Positions 48,560 to 57,060 are shown, numbered from the stretch's first letter. The stretch: DNA of 64,000 bases from Alteromonas sp. C1M14 (GCF_018860965.1 NZ_JAHKQF010000008.1:186001-250000), one strand, 5' to 3'. Numbers and translations: made by a program. Notes: generated from the sequence alone by a model not told the origin.

Positions 48560-50278
48560 TTATACGTGAAAGCGTTGCAGCCAACGCTGGGTAAGAATAA
48601 CAAACAGTAAATCTACGTGTATGCCTCCTTGCTGATTACTTACCGCACTATCAAACGCTTTTAACACCTTTTTTGTATCTAATAATCCCCGATCAGCAAG
48701 GTAAGGATGGCTAAGACATTCTCGTAAGGAACTGGCGTTTTCTCGAACTAAATTAGCAAAGTGATGATCAAAGGTGGTTTTGGTTTTTCGCCAACAGACA
48801 CTGTCTGGCAGCAAGCCCGTCATGGCATTACGCAAAATAAATTTAGGATAAGGCCCTTGAATAAGTTGTTTAGGGGGAAGGGCGAAAGAGCATTCAGCAA
48901 TCCGACGATGAAAAAACGGATGTTTAACCTGTATGTCGTAGTTCGACGCAACCGCATCGTATGAGCGTACAGAATTAAATGTGGTGGTGGTTTTCAATGC
49001 AAAGTAGCGAGCGTGGTGCATGGGTTGTCGTTTGGCATCAAACGGATTATGGAAATCATACGACGCTTGAGCCAGCGACTGACCTTGCGGCGTTAACCAT
49101 TCGGGTAACGGAATAGGCCCTTTATTGTGTCCTTTTAGGCGTTTCGCCAAGTTTATTAGAGTTTGCGGAACAAGAGGCTTAATAAAAAGGTGTTTAGCCA
49201 CCTTAGCAAAAGACATGTTTGTGGCACGGCATGCTTTATAGACCTCAGCAATCACCGACGTCTCGCCGGCTAAAAGCCGTTGGGTATAGGCGCTGGCGTG
49301 TCCCCAACACATCTCATCACCGCCATTTCCTGTTAGTAAGGTAGTGATCCCCAATTGCTGTAGGTCTGCTAGTTCATCATGATAGCGGGGAGAAAGCACA
49401 ATACCTGGATGATCATAATGGGCAGGATACAGGGCTAAAAAATCTCGATATTGGGCATCGTCGACATTTTGAAAATGAAAATCTTGAAGATTAAGATGAC
49501 GACGCATGTCATTAATTAACTGTCGCTCATCAGAACCAGGATCGTGAAGATAGTAGTGAGAAATGGCATAGCACCGGCGATTGCTTTCTTTGGTTAGGGC
49601 TGTCGCTAACGCAGTCACCGAGGTCGAGTCCATGCCTCCACTCATTTGACAACCTAAGATAGACGTATCGTCTATTTGTTCGGCCACCACATCACGCAGC
49701 AATGAGCGAAAGTAAGCGCCGTAATCACGATCATGATCAAAATGAAGCCTGTTGTGGGGATCGATGTCCCAGTAAGGATAATGGCAAATATTCTTGGCTG
49801 AACAATGCAATACATGTGCAGCGGGTAAAACCGTAATGTTGCTGTAGACAGACAAATCGGGAACCGGTTGTCCGGCTAACCAACCTGATAATGCGGTATC
49901 ACTAAGTTCGGGGCTGATTGATAAGGCGGTAAAAAGCAACTTAGTCTGATTACTGACTGCCAGTACGCCATTTACAGCACGATAGTAGAGAGGTTGTAGA
50001 CCTAAAGGATCTGAGCCAAAAAATACCTCTTTATTGTCGTCAATGGCGTAAAAGGGACCGGTTTGCTCAACAAAGCTGGAATCTGTCAATTTATCGACAT
50101 TATTAGGCACGAGGGGAGTTTTCCCTTCTATGAGGCCGATTCCCGTTTCCCACGTAGTAAAACAGAAGTCTGTATAGGCGGCTACCCGGCTTCGGGCCGC
50201 GTTTAGCGCCGATTCATCATTACCACACAGAAAAATAAAAGGTTTCACAAAGGTCCGTTTGAAAGTGAATTGCACCAT
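48560..50278 (-). CDS. Asparagine synthase-like lasso cyclase (C protein)
   Basis: The 572-residue protein has an N-terminal glutaminase-like half lacking the catalytic Cys2 (it begins MVQFTF), and a C-terminal synthetase half with the ATP PP-loop SGGMDSTS. Loss of Cys2 with an intact PP-loop is typical of lasso cyclases. These adenylate the Asp/Glu side chain of the core and let the core N-terminus attack it to close the macrolactam. The TGNGGDEMCWGH segment matches the family. It is on the opposite strand to B1/B2, unlike the usual collinear ACB order. No clear ribosome site precedes the ATG. Confidence 0.88.
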   Translation of the reverse strand: MVQFTFKRTFVKPFIFLCGNDESALNAARSRVAAYTDFCFTTWETGIGLIEGKTPLVPNNVDKLTDSSFVEQTGPFYAIDDNKEVFFGSDPLGLQPLYYRAVNGVLAVSNQTKLLFTALSISPELSDTALSGWLAGQPVPDLSVYSNITVLPAAHVLHCSAKNICHYPYWDIDPHNRLHFDHDRDYGAYFRSLLRDVVAEQIDDTSILGCQMSGGMDSTSVTALATALTKESNRRCYAISHYYLHDPGSDERQLINDMRRHLNLQDFHFQNVDDAQYRDFLALYPAHYDHPGIVLSPRYHDELADLQQLGITTLLTGNGGDEMCWGHASAYTQRLLAGETSVIAEVYKACRATNMSFAKVAKHLFIKPLVPQTLINLAKRLKGHNKGPIPLPEWLTPQGQSLAQASYDFHNPFDAKRQPMHHARYFALKTTTTFNSVRSYDAVASNYDIQVKHPFFHRRIAECSFALPPKQLIQGPYPKFILRNAMTGLLPDSVCWRKTKTTFDHHFANLVRENASSLRECLSHPYLADRGLLDTKKVLKAFDSAVSNQQGGIHVDLLFVILTQRWLQRFHV

Positions 50279-50448
50279 TATTATGCGCAGTTTACGTAAG
50301 GAAATAAAAGCGCTGTTACGGTGAAAATTCTGTAAATAGTTAAAATTTAAAAATAATTATTGATAAAGCACAGAAAAACATTGATATTAGATTAGTGGGA
50401 ATGTGCAAAGTCGGGTCATTTCATATGATCTAACTTATTGTGACAAAA

Positions 50449-50475
50449 AGATCTGTCCGGTTTTTTTACAGATCT
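50449..50475. repeat. Perfect inverted repeat AGATCTGT-N11-ACAGATCT
   Basis: Two 8-bp arms are separated by 11 bp that include a run of seven T. It lies 30 bp upstream of the candidate -35 box. It may be an operator or, read leftward, a weak terminator-like hairpin. Confidence 0.6.
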
Positions 50476-50504
50476 AATGTAATTCCAACTGTTTTCATTA
50501 AATT

Positions 50505-50533
50505 TTCATACTTTGTAATTTTATCTCTATGAT
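50505..50533 (+). promoter_or_regulatory. Candidate promoter for the PEP-CTERM/lasso precursor transcript
   Basis: TTCATA (50505-50510) and TATGAT (50528-50533) have a 17-bp spacer and lie about 97 bp before the PEP-CTERM start. Confidence 0.45.
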
Positions 50534-50629
50534 ATTAAAGGTTTTTATTTTAATGGTATAAACATTGCTTTGTTTTGTTGTACAAAAATAATTCACCCAC
50601 GTAGTTTTTAAACTCACAAGGAAATTGGA

Positions 50630-51271
50630 ATGAAAAAGTCGGCTTTATTCGGGGCAGCAGCCCTGCTGTTAAGCAGTCAAGCTTCTGCAGACTATATCTC
50701 TACCGTAACTGGCGCAGATATGACAGGCATGGAAGTGACTGTTACATTCTCTGACACGACTACAGAAACCGTGTCATGGTCATCAATTTTGATGGACGAC
50801 TCAGTTGCATATCTGGAAGGCTACATCGGTGGTGTTACAGGTTCTTCTTGGTCTCTTGTCCAACAAGGTGACTCTATCTCTGACAACCCTCCTGGCGCGA
50901 CGTCAGTATTAGGTGCTTGGACGTTTACCTATGATGGTACTGCGTCTGGTATCGAATCTGTTTACATCGATGCATGGGCTGGTGATGTTGTCTTTGATAC
51001 TGAAGAAGGTGATGCAAGCGCGAATGGTTCTGATGCAGGACGTGAGTTCGTTGCTAGTGATTTAGATGTATTAGGCACCTTTGACATGAACATCGAAGAT
51101 GAATTGTTTGGTGGTTTGACGCTTACTGGTGATAGCGGTTTATTGTTAGACACCGCTGGTTCTTTCCAGTTTTTAGCTGATACAGACATCTCAGTTCCTG
51201 CTCCAGCAACACTGGGTATCTTCGCTGCTACTTTAGGCTTTATGGGTTTCAACCGCCGTAAAAAGGCATAA
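50630..51271 (+). CDS. PEP-CTERM-like secreted protein
   Basis: The 213-residue protein has a signal peptide (MKKSALFGAAALLLSSQASA) and an acidic, Thr/Ser/Gly-rich beta body. The C-terminal sorting signal is VPAPATLGIFAA, then a hydrophobic stretch and a basic end (NRRKKA), which is the three-part PEP-CTERM layout with PAPA in place of PEP. Such signals are processed by exosortases, none of which is encoded in this window. AAGGAAATTGG precedes the ATG. It ends only 11 bp before the lasso precursor start, so the two are almost certainly co-transcribed. Body function unknown. Confidence 0.85.
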   Translation: MKKSALFGAAALLLSSQASADYISTVTGADMTGMEVTVTFSDTTTETVSWSSILMDDSVAYLEGYIGGVTGSSWSLVQQGDSISDNPPGATSVLGAWTFTYDGTASGIESVYIDAWAGDVVFDTEEGDASANGSDAGREFVASDLDVLGTFDMNIEDELFGGLTLTGDSGLLLDTAGSFQFLADTDISVPAPATLGIFAATLGFMGFNRRKKA

Positions 51272-51282
51272 GGATCTTAATT

Positions 51283-51441
51283 ATGAAATCTGCTAAGAAT
51301 GTTGCTGTTGAAAGCAAACAAACTTACACCAAGCCTGAACTACAAAAAGTAGGTACATTGGCTGAATTGACCGAAGGTTTCGCAGGAAGTATTCCTGACG
51401 AACAAGGTGGTCAAACTAAGCGTAACCCTTTCCAAGGTTAA
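51283..51441 (+). CDS. Lasso peptide precursor (RiPP leader + core)
   Basis: The 52-residue peptide is recognised by its leader: Y15-T-K-P18-E-L20 (the YxxPxL motif bound by B1), G24, and AELT ending with Thr30, two residues before the predicted cleavage. The leader is residues 1-31 and the core 32-52. The core starts with Gly and has Asp at core position 8 and Glu at 9, so an 8- or 9-residue macrolactam ring is expected, with a tail of 12-13 residues ending NPFQG. AAGGAT lies 7 bp before the ATG. It is flanked by cyclase, B1/B2, exporter and kinase genes. Confidence 0.88.
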   Translation: MKSAKNVAVESKQTYTKPELQKVGTLAELTEGFAGSIPDEQGGQTKRNPFQG

Positions 51442-51454
51442 TGCGCACTCATAT

Positions 51455-51485
51455 AAAAGCCAGTCGCTAGACTGGCTTTTTTTTG
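51455..51485 (+). terminator. Intrinsic terminator after the lasso precursor
   Basis: AGCCAGTC and GACTGGCT form an 8-bp perfect stem with a GCTA loop, preceded by an A run and followed by eight T. It separates the precursor from the convergent kinase gene. Confidence 0.92.
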
Positions 51486-51506
51486 CTTTTTTTTGGTAAA
51501 AGACAG

Positions 51507-52499
51507 TTAAGCCGTGGTAAGAAGCTGGTCTAGTTGTTGGGTAACATCTTCGAGATGGGCTAATCCGCTACCATAGGTTACTTCATAGAAGCTGACGGTT
51601 TGTAATAGCTTTGCAATGGCTATCATCCGTGTCTTATCTATCCCTAACGCCTTGTACGCATCGCCTAACATACTGTTTTGTAATAAATAAATAACACCGT
51701 GGCTTGGCGGTAAACGGCGTAACTTTACCGGGCCGTGATATTCTTCGTCTCTATTTAATAAATAAAGGCCTTTTATTGGGTGGGGAATATGCGCGTCAGT
51801 AGGCGCTACATGGATTTCCTCTTTGGCAAAACGGGCATGGACCTTTTTCTTTACTGGCTGTGTGGCAGCTAACTGTTTTGCTAAGTATTTAGCGCTATCT
51901 GGCCACAAACGTACTTTAGGCCAACTTGGGTAAACACCGTAACCCTCAAAGAGGGGATAAATAGCCGCCATGTCATCGGTAATGAGCTGATATCCACGGG
52001 TTGCCATTGCGCTTGTTAAGGTTGATTTACCCGTGCGACTGGGGGCAAGAAATAAATAGGCCTGATCATTTTTCAACAGCGTATTGGCATGCAGACATAT
52101 TTTTTGTTGCAGTTCTAAGTACAGAGAAATCCCTAAGGTCTGCAAGTAATGGGCGGGTCCGGTTCCACCGGTTTGCCAATCTATGGTTAGATTGTTTTGT
52201 TCAAACTCGAATATACCTGCGCCCTCACAGTCCACGGATAACTGTAATTTATCCGTTTGGCGAAACAAGTTAATGGTGGAAGTATATCGCTCTCCGGCAT
52301 CTACCAATGACCAGATTTTATATCGATCGTCTAATTTAGCTATGCTATGGCTTTGAACTGTAATCCCATAAGGAAGCGCTTCACAGGGGGTTGTAGCTGT
52401 AGATAAATTGATACCATGTAAAGGCTGCTGACAGAGCGCGAGAAGGTCCTTAGAGAGTGACATATCCTTTTCCAACTTCATTGTATAGCGGTATGGCAT
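51507..52499 (-). CDS. HprK-like kinase of the lasso cluster
   Basis: The 330-residue protein has a P-loop APSRTGKST (residues 152-160) preceded by LHANTLL and followed by LITDDMAAI, the pattern of HPr kinase/phosphorylase C-terminal domains. HprK-like kinases occur in lasso clusters, where characterised ones phosphorylate a C-terminal Ser of the precursor. Here the precursor ends in Gly, so another target (Ser36 or Thr45) or role must be considered. Start uncertain: ATG 52499, 52481 or 52463, none with a strong ribosome site. It is convergent with the precursor gene. Confidence 0.8.
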   Translation of the reverse strand: MPYRYTMKLEKDMSLSKDLLALCQQPLHGINLSTATTPCEALPYGITVQSHSIAKLDDRYKIWSLVDAGERYTSTINLFRQTDKLQLSVDCEGAGIFEFEQNNLTIDWQTGGTGPAHYLQTLGISLYLELQQKICLHANTLLKNDQAYLFLAPSRTGKSTLTSAMATRGYQLITDDMAAIYPLFEGYGVYPSWPKVRLWPDSAKYLAKQLAATQPVKKKVHARFAKEEIHVAPTDAHIPHPIKGLYLLNRDEEYHGPVKLRRLPPSHGVIYLLQNSMLGDAYKALGIDKTRMIAIAKLLQTVSFYEVTYGSGLAHLEDVTQQLDQLLTTA

Positions 52500-52862
52500 T
52501 TTTGGTATCTTTGAACGACACCCCGTTTTTGTTAGTGTATCTTATCCGGTGTGTATCAGCATCACTCTCAGTGATTATTTCTTCCTATAACCATTTTTAG
52601 GAAATAACCGCGATATGATTTGTTAAGTCAGTACTCAGATATTGCTATGGCAACAGGATGTCACTCCCGTCATTGTCCATATGCTTTTCATTTCCCTTCT
52701 GCGGATGGTTGAACATCGACCTAAAAACCAACACACAGCTTGCAGGTTTCAGCAGCCTAAAGGATGCTCAATTAGGGGGGACAAACATAGCAAAATAGTT
52801 TGTACAGTAGAGGTGTCTAACTTTTTAACACCGGTTTAATCGATTGTGGTTAGAGAGAATGG
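52500..52862. other. Intergenic region between two leftward genes
   Basis: The region holds the upstream DNA of the HprK-like kinase gene and the end of the hybrid histidine kinase transcript. A rightward frame at 52642-52839 has no ribosome site or recognisable product. No terminator was seen. Confidence 0.4.
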
Positions 52863-55706
52863 TTAATGCATGTACTTTGCAACAGTATCCAACAATTCTT
52901 TGGCGGTAAAAGGTTTACTGATGTAATCATCCATGCCGGCACAGTAACACTGTTCCCGGTCGCCTTTCATGGCATTTGCGGTTAATGCAATGATGGGTAC
53001 ATGCTTGTATTTATCACCCGCTTCGCCATTTCTGATGCGTTTTGTGGTCTCAAACCCGTCCATCTCCGGCATGTGACAATCCATAAGAATCATGTCGAAG
53101 GTAAGTTTCATTCTATTTAAAGCTTCTAAGGCTTCTTTGCCATGGCGGGTGGTCATGGTTTTGTGTTGACTTAAGTGTTCCCGAGCAATGAGTTGGTTGA
53201 TCTCATTATCTTCAACAATGAGCACTTTGGCTGTGCTAATGGGCCGGTACTGGGGATTGGGCTGGTCAACTTCTTGGCTAGTACTTGCCATCGCATTCAT
53301 ATGGCCAAGGGTCATGGTGAATATAAACTGGCTGCCTTTTCCTTTTTCGCTAGCAGCAGAAAGATCACCGCCAAGTAATCGACATAATTGCCGGCTGATT
53401 GATAAACCTAAGCCTGTGCCCCCAAAACGACGAGTGGTCGAAATATCTTCTTGTCTAAATACTTCAAAAATAGAGTCGAGGTTTTCAGCGCCGATACCAA
53501 TGCCCGTATCTTCTACGGATCCTTTCAGGATCCAGTTGCTGTTACGTGAACGCAATAAGGTCATTTTCATGGTAATTGTGCCCTTTTCAGTAAACTTAAC
53601 GGCGTTGCTTAGCAAGTTGCCAAGAATTTGCCGTAAACGAACTGGGTCACCGATAACCAGGGTGTGAGGCTGGAAGTTAGTTTCGAGTAGCAGCGAAAGC
53701 CCCTTTTGCTGGCATGTTATGGAGTTTTGCTCGTAAATAGTTTGTATTAGGAGAGGAAGATCGTAGGCTATTTTCTCCATACCAAGTTGACCGGCTTCGA
53801 TTTTCGAAAAATCCAAAATATCATCAACAATATGCTGTAAATTTCGCAAGCTGTCTTTGGCTAAGTTTACATAGCGTAATTGCTCTTTGGTCATGGCTGT
53901 TTTGTTTACAAGCTGTAGTGCCCCAGACACGCCGTGTAAGGGAGTACGAACTTCATGGCTCATGCTAGCGAGGAAGCCAGATTTAAGCCGCGCAGACTCT
54001 TCTGCCCGCTGTTTGGCATCTTCTAAAAACTGCTGGGTTTGCTCTTGCTCGGTGACATCTTGAAAGAATACAACAAAGTGGGTGAGTATTTTATCGGTAA
54101 ACACCGGTGTAAGGATAACTTGATTATAAAAAGGCACATTATTTTGTCGGTAACACAAAATCGTATCGGTAAAAGGAGAGCCCGAACTAAGTGCTGCATT
54201 CACTTCAACCAGTTTATCTTCCGGTGTTTTCATTCCTTGTAGAAAAAGATTGGGTTGCCCAAGTACCCTGTTTTCAGCGTAACCGGTCACCGTTGTAAAG
54301 TGTGGATTAACGTAGATGGCAGGGTAACCGTCCGCTTGAGCATCGGCAATAAGCAGAGCCACGGTGGCTGATTTCATCGCATGACTAATTACGTTAATGC
54401 GGTTTTCTAGCGATTTTTTCTGTGTGGTATCGTTCCCCACTAAGATGGTGCCCAATTGCTTGCGGGTATCATCGGTTAACGGCAACATTGTCCATCGAAT
54501 AGTAATGGGTAGGGCGATGGGTTTAGCGAGGTAATGACGTTCAAGGTGATCAATCCCCGATTCCAGTTTGGTCCTTATCGAAAGTAACTCACTGTCAGTA
54601 ATTTCAAATTCTGTGGCATATTCAGAAAAGGTACGATTTATCATGAGTTTATTGTTATTTTCGTCTACCACCACAAGCACTTCTTCTAAAGAATCAATGA
54701 CATTGGCAAATTGCTTGTTAGACAGCGACATGGACATGAGGTTTTGAATCAAGCTGTCAAAATCAGCACGAATAGCAAATAGCTCTTGGGGTTCATTGGC
54801 GGGAGCATCGCTGGAAGTGGCCGTTTTTTTGGTCGTGCTGCGGCGTATTGCATCGTGCAAGGATTGTAATGTACTGGCACTTAAACGCGCCGCTTGGTTC
54901 GACGTATAAATACTCACCAAGATGGCCGAACCTAAAGTCATTAAAATAGCGGGAATAAGCCATAACACATTATTGAAGGCACGAAAAAGCGGCGCCTGAC
55001 TTACTAGCGATAGGCCTAACCACGACTGCCGCTTGGTTACCCATCCCATGAAGTCGTGATGCACATAAGTACTGCCTGGAGCAAACTTATCTGGATGGCT
55101 GGAGTACAAAATGGTGTCGCTGTTTGACACAATAAACTGAAACGCGTCGTTGTCGCGAGTATTAATAAAATCTTGCATGGAAGGCAAGAACAACACCAGT
55201 GCCCCTTCTGCTTGATTGGCGATAATCACAGGGACGGCAATTAATACGCCTTCATTGGTTACCTGGCGGTAAGGTTCGGTTCGCTGCAACGTGGTGTATT
55301 GCCAAGCATGGGAAAACGTTTCAGGCACTACCCCTTGCCAGTTTTTACTAATAATAGGGGTTCCGTCAAATTGAAACAGGCCTAAGCTAAACTGTTCGGT
55401 ACGCGTAAATTTCAATGATTGGAAAAACACTGGCAGGTAATTTTTCCGCTGTTGCACATCGATGAAGCTATTTATCAATAGATCATTACTGGCAATACCC
55501 TGCATAAGTTGCTGTGTATTCTCTAAACTATATTGTAAGTCCGCTTTTAAGTATTCGGTAAACTTTTGTTGTTCAGAGGTAATTTGCTTTTGCGCAAAGT
55601 AAAAAATGGTAGAGCAAAGCAGGGCACCTACTATAAACAGCGATATCAACAATCGTGGAACGATGTGACGTTGTAATTGTTGGTATAAAGTAGGGCGTGT
55701 GTTCAC
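52863..55706 (-). CDS. Hybrid sensor histidine kinase
   Basis: The 947-residue inner-membrane protein has two membrane helices (~13-35 and ~245-267) around a periplasmic Cache-like sensor. A cytoplasmic linker, a PAS region (~430-550), a HisKA domain with H584 in SMSHEVRTPLHG, a HATPase domain (LGNLLSNAVKFT, GGTGLGLSISRQL) and a C-terminal receiver domain with D876 in LMDCHMPEMDG follow. The start is GTG 55706, 7 bp after the upstream binding-protein gene, whose product may feed ligand to the sensor. No separate response regulator or Hpt gene adjoins it. Confidence 0.92.
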   Translation of the reverse strand: MNTRPTLYQQLQRHIVPRLLISLFIVGALLCSTIFYFAQKQITSEQQKFTEYLKADLQYSLENTQQLMQGIASNDLLINSFIDVQQRKNYLPVFFQSLKFTRTEQFSLGLFQFDGTPIISKNWQGVVPETFSHAWQYTTLQRTEPYRQVTNEGVLIAVPVIIANQAEGALVLFLPSMQDFINTRDNDAFQFIVSNSDTILYSSHPDKFAPGSTYVHHDFMGWVTKRQSWLGLSLVSQAPLFRAFNNVLWLIPAILMTLGSAILVSIYTSNQAARLSASTLQSLHDAIRRSTTKKTATSSDAPANEPQELFAIRADFDSLIQNLMSMSLSNKQFANVIDSLEEVLVVVDENNNKLMINRTFSEYATEFEITDSELLSIRTKLESGIDHLERHYLAKPIALPITIRWTMLPLTDDTRKQLGTILVGNDTTQKKSLENRINVISHAMKSATVALLIADAQADGYPAIYVNPHFTTVTGYAENRVLGQPNLFLQGMKTPEDKLVEVNAALSSGSPFTDTILCYRQNNVPFYNQVILTPVFTDKILTHFVVFFQDVTEQEQTQQFLEDAKQRAEESARLKSGFLASMSHEVRTPLHGVSGALQLVNKTAMTKEQLRYVNLAKDSLRNLQHIVDDILDFSKIEAGQLGMEKIAYDLPLLIQTIYEQNSITCQQKGLSLLLETNFQPHTLVIGDPVRLRQILGNLLSNAVKFTEKGTITMKMTLLRSRNSNWILKGSVEDTGIGIGAENLDSIFEVFRQEDISTTRRFGGTGLGLSISRQLCRLLGGDLSAASEKGKGSQFIFTMTLGHMNAMASTSQEVDQPNPQYRPISTAKVLIVEDNEINQLIAREHLSQHKTMTTRHGKEALEALNRMKLTFDMILMDCHMPEMDGFETTKRIRNGEAGDKYKHVPIIALTANAMKGDREQCYCAGMDDYISKPFTAKELLDTVAKYMH

Positions 55707-55713
55707 GTTAAGA

Positions 55714-56937
55714 TCACTTATGAGCTAACGGCACAAGATAGCCGTCATTGTTAAACGAGGTCATAAAGTAATCATCAACTGCAAATGCTTCATGGTTGTT
55801 GGTAGTAAATGGCGGCGCATAATTTTTGACAGCACCTTGCACTGGATTGAGGTTTTCAAGAGCTTGACGTACAGCGTCGGTCTCTAAGCTGTGGCTCTGT
55901 TTTACTGCCGCTGCGAGTAAATGCATTGCGTCATAAGCATGGGCTAGGCCCACCACCGCTGGAATGGCAGTTTTATCTATTGGACCATAAAGATCCTGAT
56001 ACCCCTTAAGTAGGCGTAAAGAGGCCGGGTTGCGCTGGCGAAGAAAGTGGAAACTTTGGATAACAGTAATGTTGAGCTGACGTAACTTTTCCATGCCAAG
56101 TTCACGCGCAAAGTTACCGCCCGCCAATCCGTTATGAGATAAGATGGGTAAGGTCGGATTTTGTGTGTTTAAAACCGCATTACTTACCACCACTGACTCG
56201 GGGGCATTGGCCACCAAAATAATGCCTTGTGCTTGCTTTTGTTCAATATGGTTAATTTCTGTAGCAAACTGTTTCTGGCGCCAATTTATCCATTGGGTTG
56301 AAACAATATTAATGTCATTTTGTTGCGCATGTTCCACTAGGGATTGGTAATTAGAGCGGCCCCAGGCCGTTCTTTCTAATACCAGGGCCACCCGTTTAAT
56401 GCCTTGTTTTTTAGCGCTACCAATAAGCTCCTGACATACTTGCTTATCATTAAAAGACACACGAAAAATGTTGTTAGGTAGGTAGCCGTTTTGCGTCACC
56501 GATGTGCCTGCAGCCCACGGATCCATCATTAATATATTGTGTCGATGGAGTAAGGGAAGTTGGGCTAGTATTACCGGTGTGTGGGCACCGCCGAAAATGG
56601 CCAGTAGGTTATTATTTTCTGCTAACGCTTCCACGTGCTTAGCCCCCCTAGCAGGGTTTCCTCGATGGTCAGACACCGTCAGGATCACCTTTCGTCCTAG
56701 CAAGCCGCCTTGTGCGTTAATTTCAGCCAGTGCGATTTCAATGCCTCTACGCAGAGCCTCACCGCCTTCTGCAGCCACAGCGCTTAAATCTGCATCTAGG
56801 GCTACCACGACTGGTTGGTCAAAGTTAACAGGTGCAGCTAGGCTATCAAATTGACCGCTTAGTAAAGCGCACACACCGATTAGGCAGAGAAATAAAAATC
56901 GCATAGTTGGACGGAAATTTCCGGTGATAGAGATCAT
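55714..56937 (-). CDS. Periplasmic ligand-binding protein, branched-chain amino acid type
   Basis: The protein is about 407 residues from ATG 56937; a shorter form from ATG 56904 (MRFLFLCLIG) gives a neater signal peptide. After the signal peptide the Peripla_BP_6 pattern is clear (GEALRRGIEIALAEINAQGG, LGRKVILTVSDHRGNP, IFGGAHTPVILAQLPLL). No permease genes are present. It directly precedes and is probably co-transcribed with the hybrid histidine kinase, which suggests a sensory rather than a transport role. Confidence 0.85.
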   Translation of the reverse strand: MISITGNFRPTMRFLFLCLIGVCALLSGQFDSLAAPVNFDQPVVVALDADLSAVAAEGGEALRRGIEIALAEINAQGGLLGRKVILTVSDHRGNPARGAKHVEALAENNNLLAIFGGAHTPVILAQLPLLHRHNILMMDPWAAGTSVTQNGYLPNNIFRVSFNDKQVCQELIGSAKKQGIKRVALVLERTAWGRSNYQSLVEHAQQNDINIVSTQWINWRQKQFATEINHIEQKQAQGIILVANAPESVVVSNAVLNTQNPTLPILSHNGLAGGNFARELGMEKLRQLNITVIQSFHFLRQRNPASLRLLKGYQDLYGPIDKTAIPAVVGLAHAYDAMHLLAAAVKQSHSLETDAVRQALENLNPVQGAVKNYAPPFTTNNHEAFAVDDYFMTSFNNDGYLVPLAHK

Positions 56938-57060
56938 ACGCAATGATAGTCCTGTTAAATTGTTGCGCAATTAGACAAAGGATGGGAAAGCCGAATAAAT
57001 AAAAACTTGCGAAGTTGGTCATACCCTCGTAGCTTTAAGGTATGTCTGTTAAAGAAGTTT

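Larger units (their letters stand above)
50279..50629. other. Divergent regulatory region, cyclase/PEP-CTERM gene
   Basis: The 351-bp AT-rich gap drives the cyclase gene leftward and the PEP-CTERM/lasso precursor pair rightward. It contains a perfect inverted repeat (50449-50475) and a candidate rightward promoter (50505-50533). Confidence 0.6.

Noticed and set aside
46150..52499. Alternative reading as an HPr-rel-A / exosortase-associated system (PqqD-like, HprK-like, asparagine synthase)
   Set aside because: Those systems share three of the protein types, but here a B2-type transglutaminase peptidase and a precursor with a lasso leader are present, which fit a lasso cluster better. No exosortase gene is in the window.
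52642..52839. 65-codon rightward frame in the gap before the HprK-like kinase
   Set aside because: No ribosome site, no recognisable protein features, and it lies in the upstream region of the leftward kinase gene.
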